A stretch of DNA of 64,000 bases, taken from the NCBI GenBank assembly GCA_034766995.1, contig CM068322.1, positions 14,837,810 through 14,901,809 on the forward strand, given 5' to 3'. Origin of the DNA: Acanthacorydalis orientalis. Lineage: Eukaryota; Arthropoda; Insecta; Megaloptera; Corydalidae. Below, piece by piece: positions 1 through 13,593 of the stretch. Below the pieces are notes generated by a model that made no database searches, was not told the origin of the DNA, and was given only the letters and a program-made list of their open reading frames with translations. How positions within the stretch are numbered: position 1 is the first letter of the stretch; the number at the start of each line of letters is the position of its first letter. A program made the position numbers and the translations under genes.

Positions 1-337
1 CACAAAAATCCTTAAACTCAACTATTACCAAAATTTGTCTTTCTCTAATATACAATTTTATTTACTTTCATATCATAATTAAATAGTATAAACAAATATA
101 ATGAATTTTATCATAAAGCCGCCTCACATAAACTATAAATAAATATTCCTGATATATTTTTTGTAGATGCTTCAAATTTTTTGAAGTTTACAATAATGTA
201 CCCTACAACATGAAAAAAGTTATGAAGCACTAATCTGCAACACAAATTAACAACAGCACAATCAGTATATTTTGGGAATATACAAGTTCTTAATATTGGT
301 TAACTTATTTACAAATTTTAATTTTTTTATTTAAACT
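1..337. other. 5' flank of ALG10, no gene seen
   Basis: AT-rich sequence without a supported open reading frame or repeat. The last part before 338 is presumably the 5' UTR and promoter of the ALG10 gene; no core-promoter motif is clear enough to call. Confidence 0.4.
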
Positions 338-2071
338 ATGACATCAAAAATATGTCCAGATATGGCTTTTAATGTATTTTCATCATTACTATTCCTTTTA
401 TATTTTATTTCATCATATTTTATATTTAATAAAGTGTATGATACCTCGCAAAATGTTATAGATGAAAAATTTCATATCCCACAAGGGTTACAATATTGCA
501 AAGGAAATTTTAGTTATGTGAGTTTAAAAAGTAACAAAATTATAATTTTGTATAAAAATCTAAATAATTTTAGTATGATCCGAAAATAACAACACTGCCA
601 GGATTATATATAGTATCTACAGTATTATTATATATTTGGGGAAAATGTACAGTGTTTTGGTTAAGATTTGTAAATTTGACTGCTTCTGCAGTTAATTTTA
701 TTATTATTGAAAAACTTCTCTGCATCGAGTTTAAGAAAAAGAATAAATATGTATGTATAAGAGAGGTATTAAATTACAAAAAATTTAAAAAAAATACTTT
801 TACAGGTGTTTAATAAATGGAAGCTTACAATTGCAAGTTTTAACATTGCCATATTTCCTCCATTATATTTTTTTAGTCATTTGTATTATACTGATACGTT
901 ATCTTTAACTTTTGTATTATGTTTATTTTTGTTCGCATCATATGAAAAACATGTAATTGCGTCGATAGCAGGTAAATTTAAAATGCTGTAATTTTATTCA
1001 TGTTTTGTATTTTTTTTCTATGTTATTATTTTATTCTTCAGGAAGTTTTTCAATAATGATTAGACAGACTAATGTAATATGGGTAGGAATGGTGTTTGGT
1101 CATTTTATTTTAAATATTTATTTATCTAAATGTATAAATATAAATAAAAAGTATCAAAAATTGAAGTTGTCATATAATGAAGGAAATGAATTCTCATATA
1201 TCTTAAATGTAAGTTTATTTTCAATAGTTCTTACATGTTTTAATTATATTTAGTATGTATTCCTTCATTAAAATATATCAAGAATATTGTTAGCGTTGTA
1301 ATGTTAATTTTTAATATTCATAATTATTTTCAGAATCTACGATTGATTGGATCAAGTTTTGTGAAAATGAAATATTCTTTACAGAAAGTATCTAAAAAAG
1401 ATTGGTTGGCTATATTGTGTTATTTATCAGTCCTTATAACTTTTTTAATATTTATCCTCCTGAATGGAGGTTTAGTTGTTGGTGATAAAGCAGCTCATAC
1501 TGCTAACATTCATATACCACAATTGTTTTACTTTAGTTTATTTTACTTCATATTCAGTTTCCCCTTTATTATAATACGATTAAAAACATTCATATCACAA
1601 ATTAAGTCTAGACCAGTTATTTTCATTTCATTCGTTTTATGTATTTTGTTGGTAGTACATTACAATACTTTAATTCATCCATATTTATTAGCTGACAATC
1701 GTCACTACACATTTTATGTATGGAACCGATTATATGGTAGATATTTTTATGTTAAATACATAATGGTACTTGTTTACATATTTTCAATATATGCCATTAT
1801 TTTGAATTTGATGTCAGCAAATGATTTTGCTTTTTTTATTATTTTTTTACCTTGCTTAATTATTGCACTGATTTTACAGAAAATGATTGAAGTTCGATAT
1901 TTTTTGCTTCCTTTTATAATAATAAATTTAAAAAGAAGTAGTATCTTGAACTGGCAATTAATTACAGAGAGTGTAATGTTTTTAATAATAAATTTCATAA
2001 CATTTAAAATATTTTTCACAAAAGAAATATATTGGGATGATTTTAATGATATTCAGCGATTAATATGGTAA
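338..2071 (+). CDS. ALG10: dolichyl-phosphate-glucose alpha-1,2-glucosyltransferase ALG10, 5 exons
   Basis: Adds the third, terminal alpha-1,2-glucose to the lipid-linked oligosaccharide (Glc2Man9GlcNAc2-PP-dolichol to the Glc3 form) in the ER membrane, the last step before transfer to protein. Exons by splice sites and frame: 338-517, 574-750, 806-971, 1042-1208, 1334-2071, giving 475 residues, close to the human protein (about 473). Diagnostic stretches: FHIPQ near the N-terminus, ITTLPGLY after the first intron, the block IRQTNVIW in exon 4, and NGGLVVGDKAAH then HIPQLFYFS in exon 5. Numerous hydrophobic segments fit a polytopic membrane protein. The four introns are only 56, 55, 70 and 125 bp. 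The start at 338 gives a hydrophobic segment right after a short N-terminal tail, as in the family. It is convergent with MBLAC1. Assignment is firm; exon edges are inferred without transcripts. Confidence 0.93.
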
Positions 2072-2204
2072 ATAAATGTTTTAAAAGAAATTTGTTTTTT
2101 ATTTGTAGTTCAAATTTATGCAAAAATATTTTATTATTTTTTTTAGTTTAACTTTCTTCTATGTAATGTATTTACAAATATAACATATTAAACATAAGCA
2201 CATT

Positions 2205-2265
2205 TTTATTTATCATAATAAAAAAAAATTAATATTAACAAATCTGAACAAAGACATTAAATAAA
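2205..2265. terminator. crossing poly(A) signals of convergent ALG10 and MBLAC1
   Basis: A plus-strand AATAAA lies at 2260-2265, about 190 bp after the ALG10 stop and only 4 bp from the MBLAC1 stop. A minus-strand AATAAA (TTTATT on the plus strand) lies at 2205-2210, about 60 bp after the MBLAC1 stop. If both are used, the two mRNAs overlap tail to tail. Such hexamers are common in AT-rich DNA, so usage is an inference. Confidence 0.35.
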
Positions 2266-2268
2266 GTC

Positions 2269-3326
2269 TTAAATTGTCATTTTGTATAAGGATTTTCTAA
2301 TTTCTTCAGTTACTTTAAACATTGGACCATGACCAGGTATTATCCAATCAACCATTTGTGCGACTCGATTCCTATTAATTTTTTGTTTATCTGGTGCTTC
2401 ACTACCAGCTATAATTTTCCATAGTGATGGTTCTTTTATGTCCTCTTCTCGTTCAAATAAATCTCCTAAAATTAGTAAAAATTAAAAAGAAAAGATAAAA
2501 TCAAATTTAAATTATTTACCTGTTATAGCAACTTTGCCAAGATTTTGAGATTTTACAATTACGCTTATATCTGATAAAGTATGTCCTGGTGTAGGAATAA
2601 TTGTAACATTCTCATTTATAATATACTCTTTGCCTTAAAATTGATTACTTTTTTTATTTAAAAAAAGACATTTCAATATACTTATTTTTACAAATGAATT
2701 ACTACTCAAAACAGAATTTTTTATCAAAATGTTGTTGTTCATTATGTACATATATCACTTAGATTTTAGGTGTTTACATGAAAGAAGACAATGGAAATTT
2801 TTTTGATGATGAGTAGTACTTTATTCGTAAAAACGAATTTACCAGTAGCATCAACTTTAACTATGATTATATTTCATACCTTCATCAAAAGGATAGTTAT
2901 AATACACATTTTTATGTGACATTGAAAATCCTGTTATGTGTTTAGCACTTAAAAACAAGTTATTGTTGCCTATATGATCTGAATGCCCATGAGAATTAAT
3001 TACCCAATGAATGTTTTCAGGGCTTACATTAAGTTTTGATAATTCTACAAAAAATATTTTTTTTGTACTTAATTATTCTTAGAAGCTTATAAATTTAAAA
3101 AATGTAAAAAAATCAATATATTTCATGATAAATAAGAATTTGAAACACAATAATTAAACAAATGAATTTCCATATAACCTTTTAATATATGTTTGCTATC
3201 CCAAGCAGTCATTGTATCAACAATAATGTTATGTTCACTTTTTATTAATGTACATGAGCAATTTGCTTCCATTTTATCATCATAATTTTTAGAATATCCT
3301 TCAGCTATAATAAATATTTCTGCCAT
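2269..3326 (-). CDS. MBLAC1: MBLAC1-like metallo-beta-lactamase-fold hydrolase, 4 exons
   Basis: Small single-domain metallo-beta-lactamase-fold protein of 207 residues. Exons in transcript order: 3326-3179, 3044-2880, 2633-2520, 2465-2269, all joined in phase 1. The metal-binding HxHxDH motif is at residues 68-73 (SHGHSDHIG). The later metal ligands are present as PTPGH, TGD and PGHGP. The N-terminus (MAEIFIIAEGYS, then ANCSCTLIK and NIIVDT) matches the MBLAC1 type better than LACTB2 or glyoxalase II. Human MBLAC1 has been reported as a nuclease acting on replication-dependent histone pre-mRNA 3' ends; whether this insect protein does the same is inference. It lies 235 bp downstream of the separase stop on the same strand, with no sign of co-transcription. 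Confidence 0.88.
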
Positions 3327-3561
3327 TTTTAGAAAAAGTAGCTCTATCTAAAAACATTTTGTAATATACATTAGAAGAGGTTATAATTTAAAATGTTCAA
3401 GTTTTTGAGATCATTTGATAAGTATAAGAAAAACTAAGAAATTTTTAGAATTACACAATTTCTATTTTTTCTAAAAAAAATGAACATTAAAAATACTTTC
3501 AGGCTATAAAATTAAAAATTTATTATAAACCATGTCAACTTTACAAACATTAAATTAAACA

Positions 3562-6089
3562 TTATGTTAAAAAACCTAATTTTACAGGTAAACCTCTTGC
3601 AACAATTGATGCAGAAGTCCAAAACTGCATTGAAGCTTTCCTTGCTAAACAAATTGTTCTTAATAGTTCAGGTTCATGTAACTCTTGATTATTTTTCAAA
3701 TTAGTTACAGATGTTTTATCAGCAGCTAAAAATATTATTGTAAATAATAATGTAAAAGAACTTTTAACTGAATACCAACCTAATTTTCCAAGCTTCCAAT
3801 TTGTTTTTTCAATATATTTCCAGTGATATTTAGCATTTGAAGGCAACCAATAACTCAAGAGTGTTGTAGATATTATATCAGTATCATAATCTGTCACTTG
3901 CCATAGATTTCCAATAACACAAGGACTAAAAATATTAAAATTATATAAATTTATGAATATGCATCAACACACACATATAATTATTTTACATTTTCAATTT
4001 CAGTATATACCTGCAAGCTATTAAATATTGATCATGAGTGCCTGTGAGTTCTGTTCTTCCACCAAGTGATGTTAATGCTACACTTGAACAACCAAATAAA
4101 AATACAACAGCATTAACCCGAAGTTTTTGTATTTCATCACCCTTTAAATACTGTGTGCCAGACCCATGACCACTGTATCTGTAAAAATAAAATATTTAAA
4201 TCAAAGTTCAAATACAATATGAAACTAAACATCATACGCAAAAATATCACAATTCACAAGCAAATTTTTGTATTCATCTGAATCTGGTGCGATGCCAATT
4301 ATGCCATTCCATTTCGGTAACCAAAATTTATAAAATGATTCCATTCTTTTTTCCATTTTTTTTAAGTTTTGACCTGGATTAATTATGTAATTACCTATAC
4401 AAAGCCAATTAAATTAATGTAATATTTAACTGACAATTATAATAAAATAACATGTAACATACACTTTAATACAGAAAACATTACCATTTTTTTCATTAAT
4501 ATTTGTCTTAAAACCATTTACAATAGTCGACTGATGCTCTTTAAAAAGACCATACACAAAATGAAATGAGGGTAATCGAGAAACAGGATGATCTTTCAAA
4601 ACACTGCATACTTGCCAAGGAAAACAGTCTAAACGCTAAAAATTAAATTATATTTTTAAACATCAGTTGAAAATATGTTCTTTACATAATTTATTAAATT
4701 GATTTCAAAAGAAAAAAAGTAAATTAAAAAATTATCAAATATAATCAAATAGTTCCTTTATTCATACAATTTAAAGTTAATTTTTTTTATACTTAAAAAT
4801 AATTGACATTTTTTTATAGAATTACTTTGTTTTACATGTTTTTTTGTGCACATCTAATTTGTTTTATTAATATATGAACTTTAATATTTGTATTCTCTAA
4901 AAAAAATTACCTGATCTACTATTAATATAACTGGATGCCGTTTGCCTTTAAATAATGTATTAAAAGTAAATGAGAGTTCACTTATTTCTTTTGTTAAACT
5001 ATTAGATAATTGAGAATTATTTGGAAGGATATATTTTATAGCACATAATAACTCATCACTTGTCAAATAAGAACTTCCTGATGTTAAATGACATAATAAA
5101 TTTAGAGATCGTTCATCTAATTTAAAATTTTCCTTGGTAACTATTTGTTCTATCTTTTCTCTAATTTTCTTATATAGTGCTTCAAAGTTAATTAATTTAC
5201 CTAACAATAATACTCGCCATTCTTTTAACCATTTTTTTTCCATTCCATACACAATATTCTGAAAAAAAAATAATAGGTATCAAATTTCAGATTTACAATA
5301 TTCATGTAAATGTACTTTTAACGATTCGTCAATATCCTGCCTGTATTTCCAAAATATTTTTTTATCTGTGTTATTTTGTGGGTTACTTAACAAGTTTTTT
5401 TTGATTAATTCTTGCATTTCAGTACAGATTTCCATTGGACCATTTTTATTTTTTGGTGCAGCTACTGTTACACAAAAGGGTTTTACATTTTTCTGTCCGC
5501 AATTAAAAACAGTAATATGAATGGGCGTTGTCCTGTACTTTATTTCTTCATAACTTAGTAATGAATCTTTTACATCGTATTGAGTTGTAATTTGAACAAT
5601 AGTCCACTCTAAATTAAACATATATTAATTTAAATGATTTTACACTTAGAATTATATTCCTACCTTTTGGCATTTCTGCAATTTTATTAAACATACATTC
5701 TATAGGATTATCCATATTACATTCAAAAGTAACAAAGTTTTTATTAAACGAAATTGGAGTTTTATTTTCATGATTAATCGAGGTGAACCAGTTGTCATAT
5801 CTGTGACTAGTGCGTACTCGTAATGTCGGAAAATGCGATTCAGCTAAATGGTAGATACCTTCTAATTCATCACCTGTTTGTAGGCACAATTTAGCCAGTT
5901 GTTTACGCAAATCTACGATACAAATAATTTTCAGTGTTATAATGAACTTTTAAATTATGAATTACTTTCAAACTTACTTGCATAAATTGGTCCTGCTGGA
6001 TAATGTGATTTCAAATTAAGTCCTTTTAATAATAGTAAACGTAATGTTTTTTCATTACTAGTACTGTCATTCTCTTCAGTATTGCTCAT
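3562..6089 (-). CDS. Sse: separase, compact form (613 residues), 8 exons
   Basis: Caspase-fold cysteine protease that cleaves cohesin at anaphase. Exons in transcript order: 6089-5978, 5912-5664, 5608-5316, 5258-4911, 4635-4485, 4394-4238, 4178-4011, 3925-3562. The catalytic histidine is His441 in YSGHGSG and the catalytic cysteine is Cys467 in FGCSS, 26 residues apart. Further family landmarks are LPSFHF, NYIINPGQNL, GNLWQVTDYD and the C-terminal GLPVKLG. The start is the first ATG of an exon preceded by an in-frame stop a few codons upstream. At 613 residues it is about a third of vertebrate separase and similar in size to Drosophila Sse, whose N-terminal helical part is a separate protein (Three rows). 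Exon 3 uses an unusual donor (GTACAT at 5315-5310), chosen because the nearer GTAAAT would create a stop and because the join restores the family alignment through KKWLKEWRVLLL. Confidence 0.9.
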
Positions 6090-6263
6090 TATTATATATA
6101 CATGAACTTTCTCTTAAATATAAATCAAATTTAAAAAATGCTTAAATATATGTACGTTAACAATCAAAAATCCCCATATAAGACAGTTTGACAAACTTCT
6201 AAATTATTAATACCAGAATTTAATGACACACATGTTTGTATATGAATTTGTGGGGATGGGCGT

Positions 6264-6266
6264 GTG

Positions 6267-6344
<78 letters not shown>

Positions 6345-6368
6345 TATATATATATATGTACATATATA

Positions 6369-6399
<31 letters not shown>
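6264..6399. repeat. (AT)n microsatellite, interrupted
   Basis: About 70 bp of uninterrupted AT dinucleotide followed by TATATG/TACATA-interrupted repeats, running directly into the GAT-rich tail of the retrotransposon fragment at 6399. The Tyr-Ile open frames across it are repeat artefacts. Confidence 0.95.
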
Positions 6400-6648
6400 A
6401 TCATCATCATCATCTTCAGCCCCTGTCAATCCACTGCTGGATAAAGGCCTCTTCCATGATTTTCCATTTTGTTCGATTCAGTGCCTCTCTTTTCCACAGT
6501 TTTCCAATAAAGTTTTTAATATCCTTATCCCATCTGTTCATTGGTCTCTTTCTCGGTCTTTTCATATTCCTTGGTTCCCAGTTAATAATTTCTCTTGTCC
6601 ATCGGTTGTCTTCTCTTCTTGCGACATGTCCTGGCCATTTCCCCATAT
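6398..6648 (-). mobile_element. 3' end of an RTE-like non-LTR retrotransposon (reverse transcriptase C-terminus plus GAT tail)
   Basis: On the minus strand an open frame of about 75 codons reads [15 protein letters not shown], then [10 protein letters not shown], then [12 protein letters not shown] and a stop. This is the well-known C-terminus of insect endonuclease/reverse-transcriptase elements. Immediately after the stop comes a short ATG/GAT trinucleotide run (CATCATCATCATC on the plus strand), the usual 3' tail of RTE-type elements. The frame is uninterrupted, so the insertion may be fairly recent, but only the last 250 bp are present (5' truncation). Both sides are (AT)n. RTE clade is my best guess from motif and tail; another LINE clade is possible. 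Confidence 0.8.
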
Positions 6649-6737
6649 ATACATACATATATATATGTATATATATATGTATATATATATATATAAATAT
6701 GTATATATATATGTATATATATATATGTATATATATG

Positions 6738-6777
<40 letters not shown>

Positions 6778-6798
6778 AATATGTATATATATATATAA
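6649..6798. repeat. (AT)n-rich microsatellite
   Basis: Compound TATATATG/TATAAATA repeat abutting the 5'-truncated end of the LINE fragment. Confidence 0.9.
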
Positions 6799-7575
6799 CA
6801 GAAATTAAATTTACACTGCATCAACTTCTATTTATAATTATTGTTAATAAATGATCATAATTACATTTTAGTATTCAAAGCGATTTTTATATAGAATATT
6901 TAAAACTTATTATTTATCACTGTCTGTACATTTCTTTAAAAACAATATTATAAATGCCTTTGAAAGAAATTCATTAGTTTTTATTTTTTCATTAACTTAC
7001 TGTACTAGTAAATTACTGACATTACCTATTTAAAATACAGCATGTAAAAAAATCAAAGTACAAACTATCATGTTACATTTTTAATTTTCTGTTCTTTATT
7101 GGTGGCCACAAGAATATTTATTGTTTTTTATTAATAACATAATTTCAAATTACATTGTTACAATTTCAACAAATAAAAACAATTTATAAGAAAACTAAAC
7201 ATAATTTAGAGGAAAACAATTCAGTAAGAATTCATTTGCAATGGAAAATTTATATTTTAGGATTGCAGATTTTATTTCTTCTTGATATTTTTGAAGAATC
7301 TCTTCATAAATCTTTTTTTATTTTGTAAATTTGATTAAATGTTAATTGACACTGCTATTATTCCCTTTTATACTATTTCATTTATGATCTTCATACCAGT
7401 TTATCTTCACTTCTGCATTAAATTATTAAATATACATTTTTACCTTAGTATTTGAAGTGATCCATAAATTAAAAATAATTGTTCAAATTAATAATTGTAT
7501 GAAAAATTATAATACTAAAATAAAATGACATACCTATATTACTGTTTAGATATTACATTATTAAATAGAATGTCA

Positions 7576-7686
<111 letters not shown>

Positions 7687-9101
7687 AAATAACACATCAT
7701 GTACCATTTTCAACAAAATATGGAATGCTTTTTATTGCAAGTACACAGTTTCAATTTATAGGAATATATTACGTGGAAATTTTAATGATTGATAAATGTA
7801 TACCTAAGACCAATTTGTTAATTAAAATTATATCAGTTTATTAAATATAAAATACGTATTTTCGGTGATATATAAATAATGACAAAATAAACATATTTTA
7901 AGGTTTATATTTAAAATTAAAATATATTCGAGAGTATAACTTTTATTTTTCATTCAAAAATTTTACATTTGGAATTCATTACAAATTATTTTGCAGGACG
8001 AATTAAAACAAGTACTTCCTGATCCAATTTTTCATGTACTTAATTTTGAATCACTTATTTTATAAATGATGATATCTAATCAAAAGACTACCATTTTTGG
8101 ATTCAGTTTGCTTTTTTGATGCAAATATAATTTTCAATTATTACAAGATATGCTATTTTTTAATATAAAATACAATAACTGGATTTATCTGATCATACCT
8201 AATTCATTATTTCTGTACATTGATATTTAAATAGATAATTTATATTATTAAATAAAAAAAGGAAAATAAACCTTTTAATAAAATTATAAGACATAACCAA
8301 ATGTATATTTTGTATGTAATTGCATTATTAAATAAATAATAAACTTTTAAATAGAAATATTATAAAAACAACGATAACTTTTCTCATTCCCACTTTTAAA
8401 CACATTATATGGGTGCAAAGAGTATCTCTGCAAATTTAGTTACACAACTAATAAATTGTATAAACAAATATTTCAACTAAGTTATAAAATAAATTAAAAA
8501 AAGATTAATATAACCTTTTTAAAATGTTTATTAGGCATGTGATTAATCTTACTAAAACAATTAATTTATGGATACTATATGTTACTAACATCCCTACTCA
8601 TAATAGTAAAGTTATACTATTATGTTTATATATTGTATTTTAAATCTGAAATTATTCAGTAGTAACATACCAATTTCTTAACAATATTTAATTATATAAT
8701 TTGAAATTAAGTAAAAAAAATGAAGTACCTAAACTTCATACTTTTATTACTAATGAATAATATTATACTACTGAAAATTATTAGTGTTTTTTTTCGAATA
8801 TAAACAAAGTATAAATAATCAAAACATATATAAATATAAAGGCTATTTTAATAAAATAAAAATTTAATTAATATTTAGGTATGAAGAAGTAAAGAAAATC
8901 TTTTTTTATGTATGGAATGTGATTTTAGATGGTCATTAAGGAAAATAAATAATATTGCAAAAATGTTCTCAGCACCATATTATGTGATTAGAAATTAAAA
9001 GATAACAACAGATGAAATGAGACTGCTTTGTCAGCAGAAATTCATTTTACAAGACAAAATCCAATATAGCATGAAATTTTAAATTTCATTTGCTCCCACT
9101 C

Positions 9102-10371
<1,270 letters not shown>

Positions 10372-10597
10372 CTATGACAAAAGATACATTTTTATTTTTA
10401 AAAAATATATAAAACAAATGGAACTACTTGTGATTAAAACTAAACTTCGCTAAAAGTTACGCAAAAATATTTTTTTATTGACTACGTTAACATAATGATA
10501 GATTTTCTAATAAGTATCCAATAATTTGATTATTATGACAGCTACTTATAGAAACAAAAGATAAGAAAAATCAAAACTAACTTAATTAAACACTTAC

Positions 10598-11076
10598 CCA
10601 ACTGATTACTTTACGAATGTTATAGATAAAATGTAATTTTTTCTTCGTTTTATAATTAATAACTTTAAAAAACAATTTATAAAAGCCTTGGGTAGTGATG
10701 TATTACCAGCACGCCAATATGGCAACTTTATACGTCTGTCATTGTTTGAAATATTAGATTTAAGTGAAAATATGACACAGAAGTAAAAATTATATAATTT
10801 TTTTTTAAATTTATTTACCGAAAAAAAAAACTTAAATTAATTCACAAATAAAATTGCATAATTTCATTTAAATTCTGTAAATTCTACATAACTGAGTTAG
10901 ATTAACTATTATAACATTTAGATATTTTTGACAAATACACATTTTTACATTAAATGCCACTAATTTTTCTTTTTTAAAAATAAATTTAATAAAATATGAT
11001 ATATAAATTTTTATTTATGTATGTTACATTTGGTTCAATTAAAACATGTACATATTTTTTTACAGAAATTAAAATA
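10598..11076. other. Rab14 5' region and interval to peroxiredoxin 6
   Basis: The first part should hold the noncoding first exon and promoter of Rab14 (a GCCATATTGGC-like palindrome is at about 10713-10723). The later part is the 3' UTR of peroxiredoxin 6, with a minus-strand AATAAA at 11015-11010, about 60 bp after its stop. No further gene is seen. Confidence 0.4.
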
Positions 11077-12269
11077 TTATGGTTGAGGTGTTTTTCTTAA
11101 ATAATTTTTTCCAGATGGTAAGCTCACAGTAGTTATTCCTTTAGGAAAAAGTTGATTCAAATCATTATCATTAATTGTAGGCAATACCATTACATCATCT
11201 CCTTGCTAGAATTTAATACATTTTGAAATAACTTGTAAGTTTTACAAAATATTTAACCATTTATTAACAATTTGGCCATATAAATATTAGAATATTACCT
11301 TCCAATCAACAGGAGTAGCTATTTTATTTTTTTCAGTTAACTGTAGTGAATCTATAACTCTTAATATTTCACTAAAACAAATTATACATACAATAAAATA
11401 TATATATATATATATATATATGCTATATAAAAATAAAGAATTTTTACAAAAGATTATCAATTATATATAATAACTCTTTAAATTAACATTGCAATTACAG
11501 AAATATGAGTAACTTATTTATCTTACATCAGGAAAATAAACATCTGAGGTTGGAAAACTGTACTACATATTATAAACGATGTCTATTGCTTAACAAAATA
11601 CATGTTTTAATGCATTCTTTTTTATCATTTGTAATACTCTCATACTTGACAATTTATCGATTATACAATGAAATTGTACTTTACGAAATAGCATTTCTAC
11701 TAAAAATAAATAAGCATGTTTATCATCAAGCACTTACTCAAAATTTCTACCAGTAGTAGCTGGGTACAAAAGAGATAACTTAAGTTTCATATCTGGCCCA
11801 ATTATAAATACAGCCCTTGCTGTTAAAGGTAAACCTTGACTGTCTATCTCAGCTGGGTCAATCATTCCTAAACTTACAGCCAAATTTCTATCTTGGTCAG
11901 CAATAATAGGGTATGGAAATCCTTCTTCATTCACTCGTGCATAAGACTTAATATCATTTACCCAATTATTGTGTGATGTTACCGAATCACATGACAGTGC
12001 AATTACTTTGACACCTCGGTTTTTAAAATCGGGTAATAATGTTAAAACTCTTGCTAACTCCGTTGTACAAACTGGAGTGAAATCAGAAGGATGAGAAAAC
12101 AATACAGCCCAACTACGAAATAATATATAATTTAATACTTAGTATATACATAAACAAATATGTACAACTACTAATGTTTTTACCTATTATTTAACCAGTC
12201 ATGAAATTTAATTTGACCGATTGTAGTTTCAGCTGTAAAGTTTGGAAATATATCGCCTAAGTTAACCAT
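11077..12269 (-). CDS. Prdx6: peroxiredoxin 6 (1-Cys), 4 exons
   Basis: Reduces hydrogen peroxide and phospholipid hydroperoxides with a single redox cysteine. Exons in transcript order: 12269-12184, 12112-11738, 11371-11299, 11205-11077, giving 220 residues (human PRDX6 is 224). The peroxidatic Cys44 lies in PSDFTPVCTTE. The C-terminal dimerisation part carries NFDEILRVIDSLQL, TPVDWKQGDDVMVLPT and LPSGKNYLRKTPQP, all PRDX6-type rather than 2-Cys Prx. The phospholipase GxSxG motif of vertebrate PRDX6 (GDSWG) is changed to NNSWA at residues 27-31: the serine is kept but both glycines are lost. The intron between exons 2 and 3 (11372-11737) has no extra exon. Confidence 0.95.
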
Positions 12270-13593
12270 TCTTTTTACTTTGTGTAAAAACTAATTAGAA
12301 ATACGTTACTATAATTATACTGTACTGAAATATTTATGTAAATTTCTGATAACAATTTTAAACAAATGACCGAACGATTACACTAATCCCAAATTAATTT
12401 GTAATGAAAACGTTCAATCAGTATCGTATTGAAATCGTAGGTCGTAGATATACAGTCAACAGTCAACTGTTTCAAATGTTCCGCCATAACCTAAAATTAT
12501 ATATATATATATATATGCATGTGCATGCAGAGAGATACTTTATCTATGTGCATGCACATGTGTATGAGAATATGCTTAAGTGCCCATGTCATGCTTGCGT
12601 TGGCATCTGTATTTATCTACATGCAAATATACAGTACCAAGACCTGATGTCTGTATTTCGGTCACATATGGTTACCAACATTATCCCTTTAATTAAGATT
12701 AAACGATAGTTTTTTTAATTCATAAATTATTAAATTACATATCTTTCTACCATATAATACCTTTATTTTCAAATTGCACTGAACTCAGATTAGTATTTGA
12801 GATAATTAATATTTACCAAAACTTACAAAATTAACGTTAAGAAAACATGTTGTTATAGTTTTCGTATTTATGATTGTAGTATTTGTAATAATCTATAATT
12901 AACATTAGAATATTTTGTTTTTGACATTATTTTGGCAGATTTATGCTATTATTTTTTTGATTTTTATCATTATTCATTTAATTACAGTAATACTAAATCA
13001 TTATGTTATTTTTAATACAACCAATAATAAAGGTGAGGATAGCCTTGATAATATATAATGTAATGACATAATTATTTAAAACAAAGAAAATGTTATTTTT
13101 ATTTTTCAAAAATATTTAAATTTCTTTGAACTATTTGAACAAAGTTCAAGGTAATTATTAATTCACTTTTACAATCGCAAAGTAGACTTTTACTTTCATA
13201 TACAATTGTTGAATAAAACATATGTAGGGGCAAACGACGAATTGTAGGTAAATATTTTAATTGATTAAAACATTATTTTAAAATATAGATAATTTTGTAT
13301 GAGTAAATATTTTATTATATTGATATTAATGTGTATTTAAATGATAATCTTTGTGTATATGTTGTGTTATCTACATATGTGAATGTATATATATACGTAT
13401 TAAATTACACATTATTTTTTGTATAATACTGTATATAAGTAAAGTCAATATATTAATTAACCGTGAAATTGTAAATACATACATTTTTATTGAAACAAAA
13501 TTATTAAATATTTTTGCAAAGATAGGAATACATTTATGTTAAAATTTGTTATTAAAAAATAATATTCATTTTTAGTTTTTATCAGCAAGTCAG
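12270..13593. other. divergent intergenic region between peroxiredoxin 6 and CRAT
   Basis: Carries the promoters of both flanking genes. It includes a short (AT)n tract at about 12499-12516, then an 11-bp inverted repeat (ATGTGCATGCA at 12519-12529, complement at 12549-12559) with a 19-nt loop. A splice acceptor (TTTTTATCAG) ends at 13585, nine nucleotides before the CRAT start codon, so CRAT probably has an upstream noncoding exon in this interval. No gene is seen. Confidence 0.45.

Noticed and set aside
5282..5315. Extension of separase exon 3 to the ORF stop or to the GTAAAT donor
   Set aside because: It either terminates the protein or creates a TAA at the junction, while the GTACAT donor restores the conserved alignment.
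3562..6089. First read as a possible origin recognition complex subunit 3
   Set aside because: The SGHG and FGCSS catalytic pair, GNLWQVTD and GLPVKLG are separase signatures; the ORC idea was dropped.
6223..6854. Several overlapping open frames of up to 196 codons on both strands
   Set aside because: They are Tyr-Ile/Ile-Cys repeats read through (AT)n tracts plus the LINE fragment; only the LINE C-terminus has meaning.
11505..11756. 83-codon plus-strand frame
   Set aside because: Lies mostly in the peroxiredoxin 6 intron and overlaps its exon on the other strand; no family resemblance.
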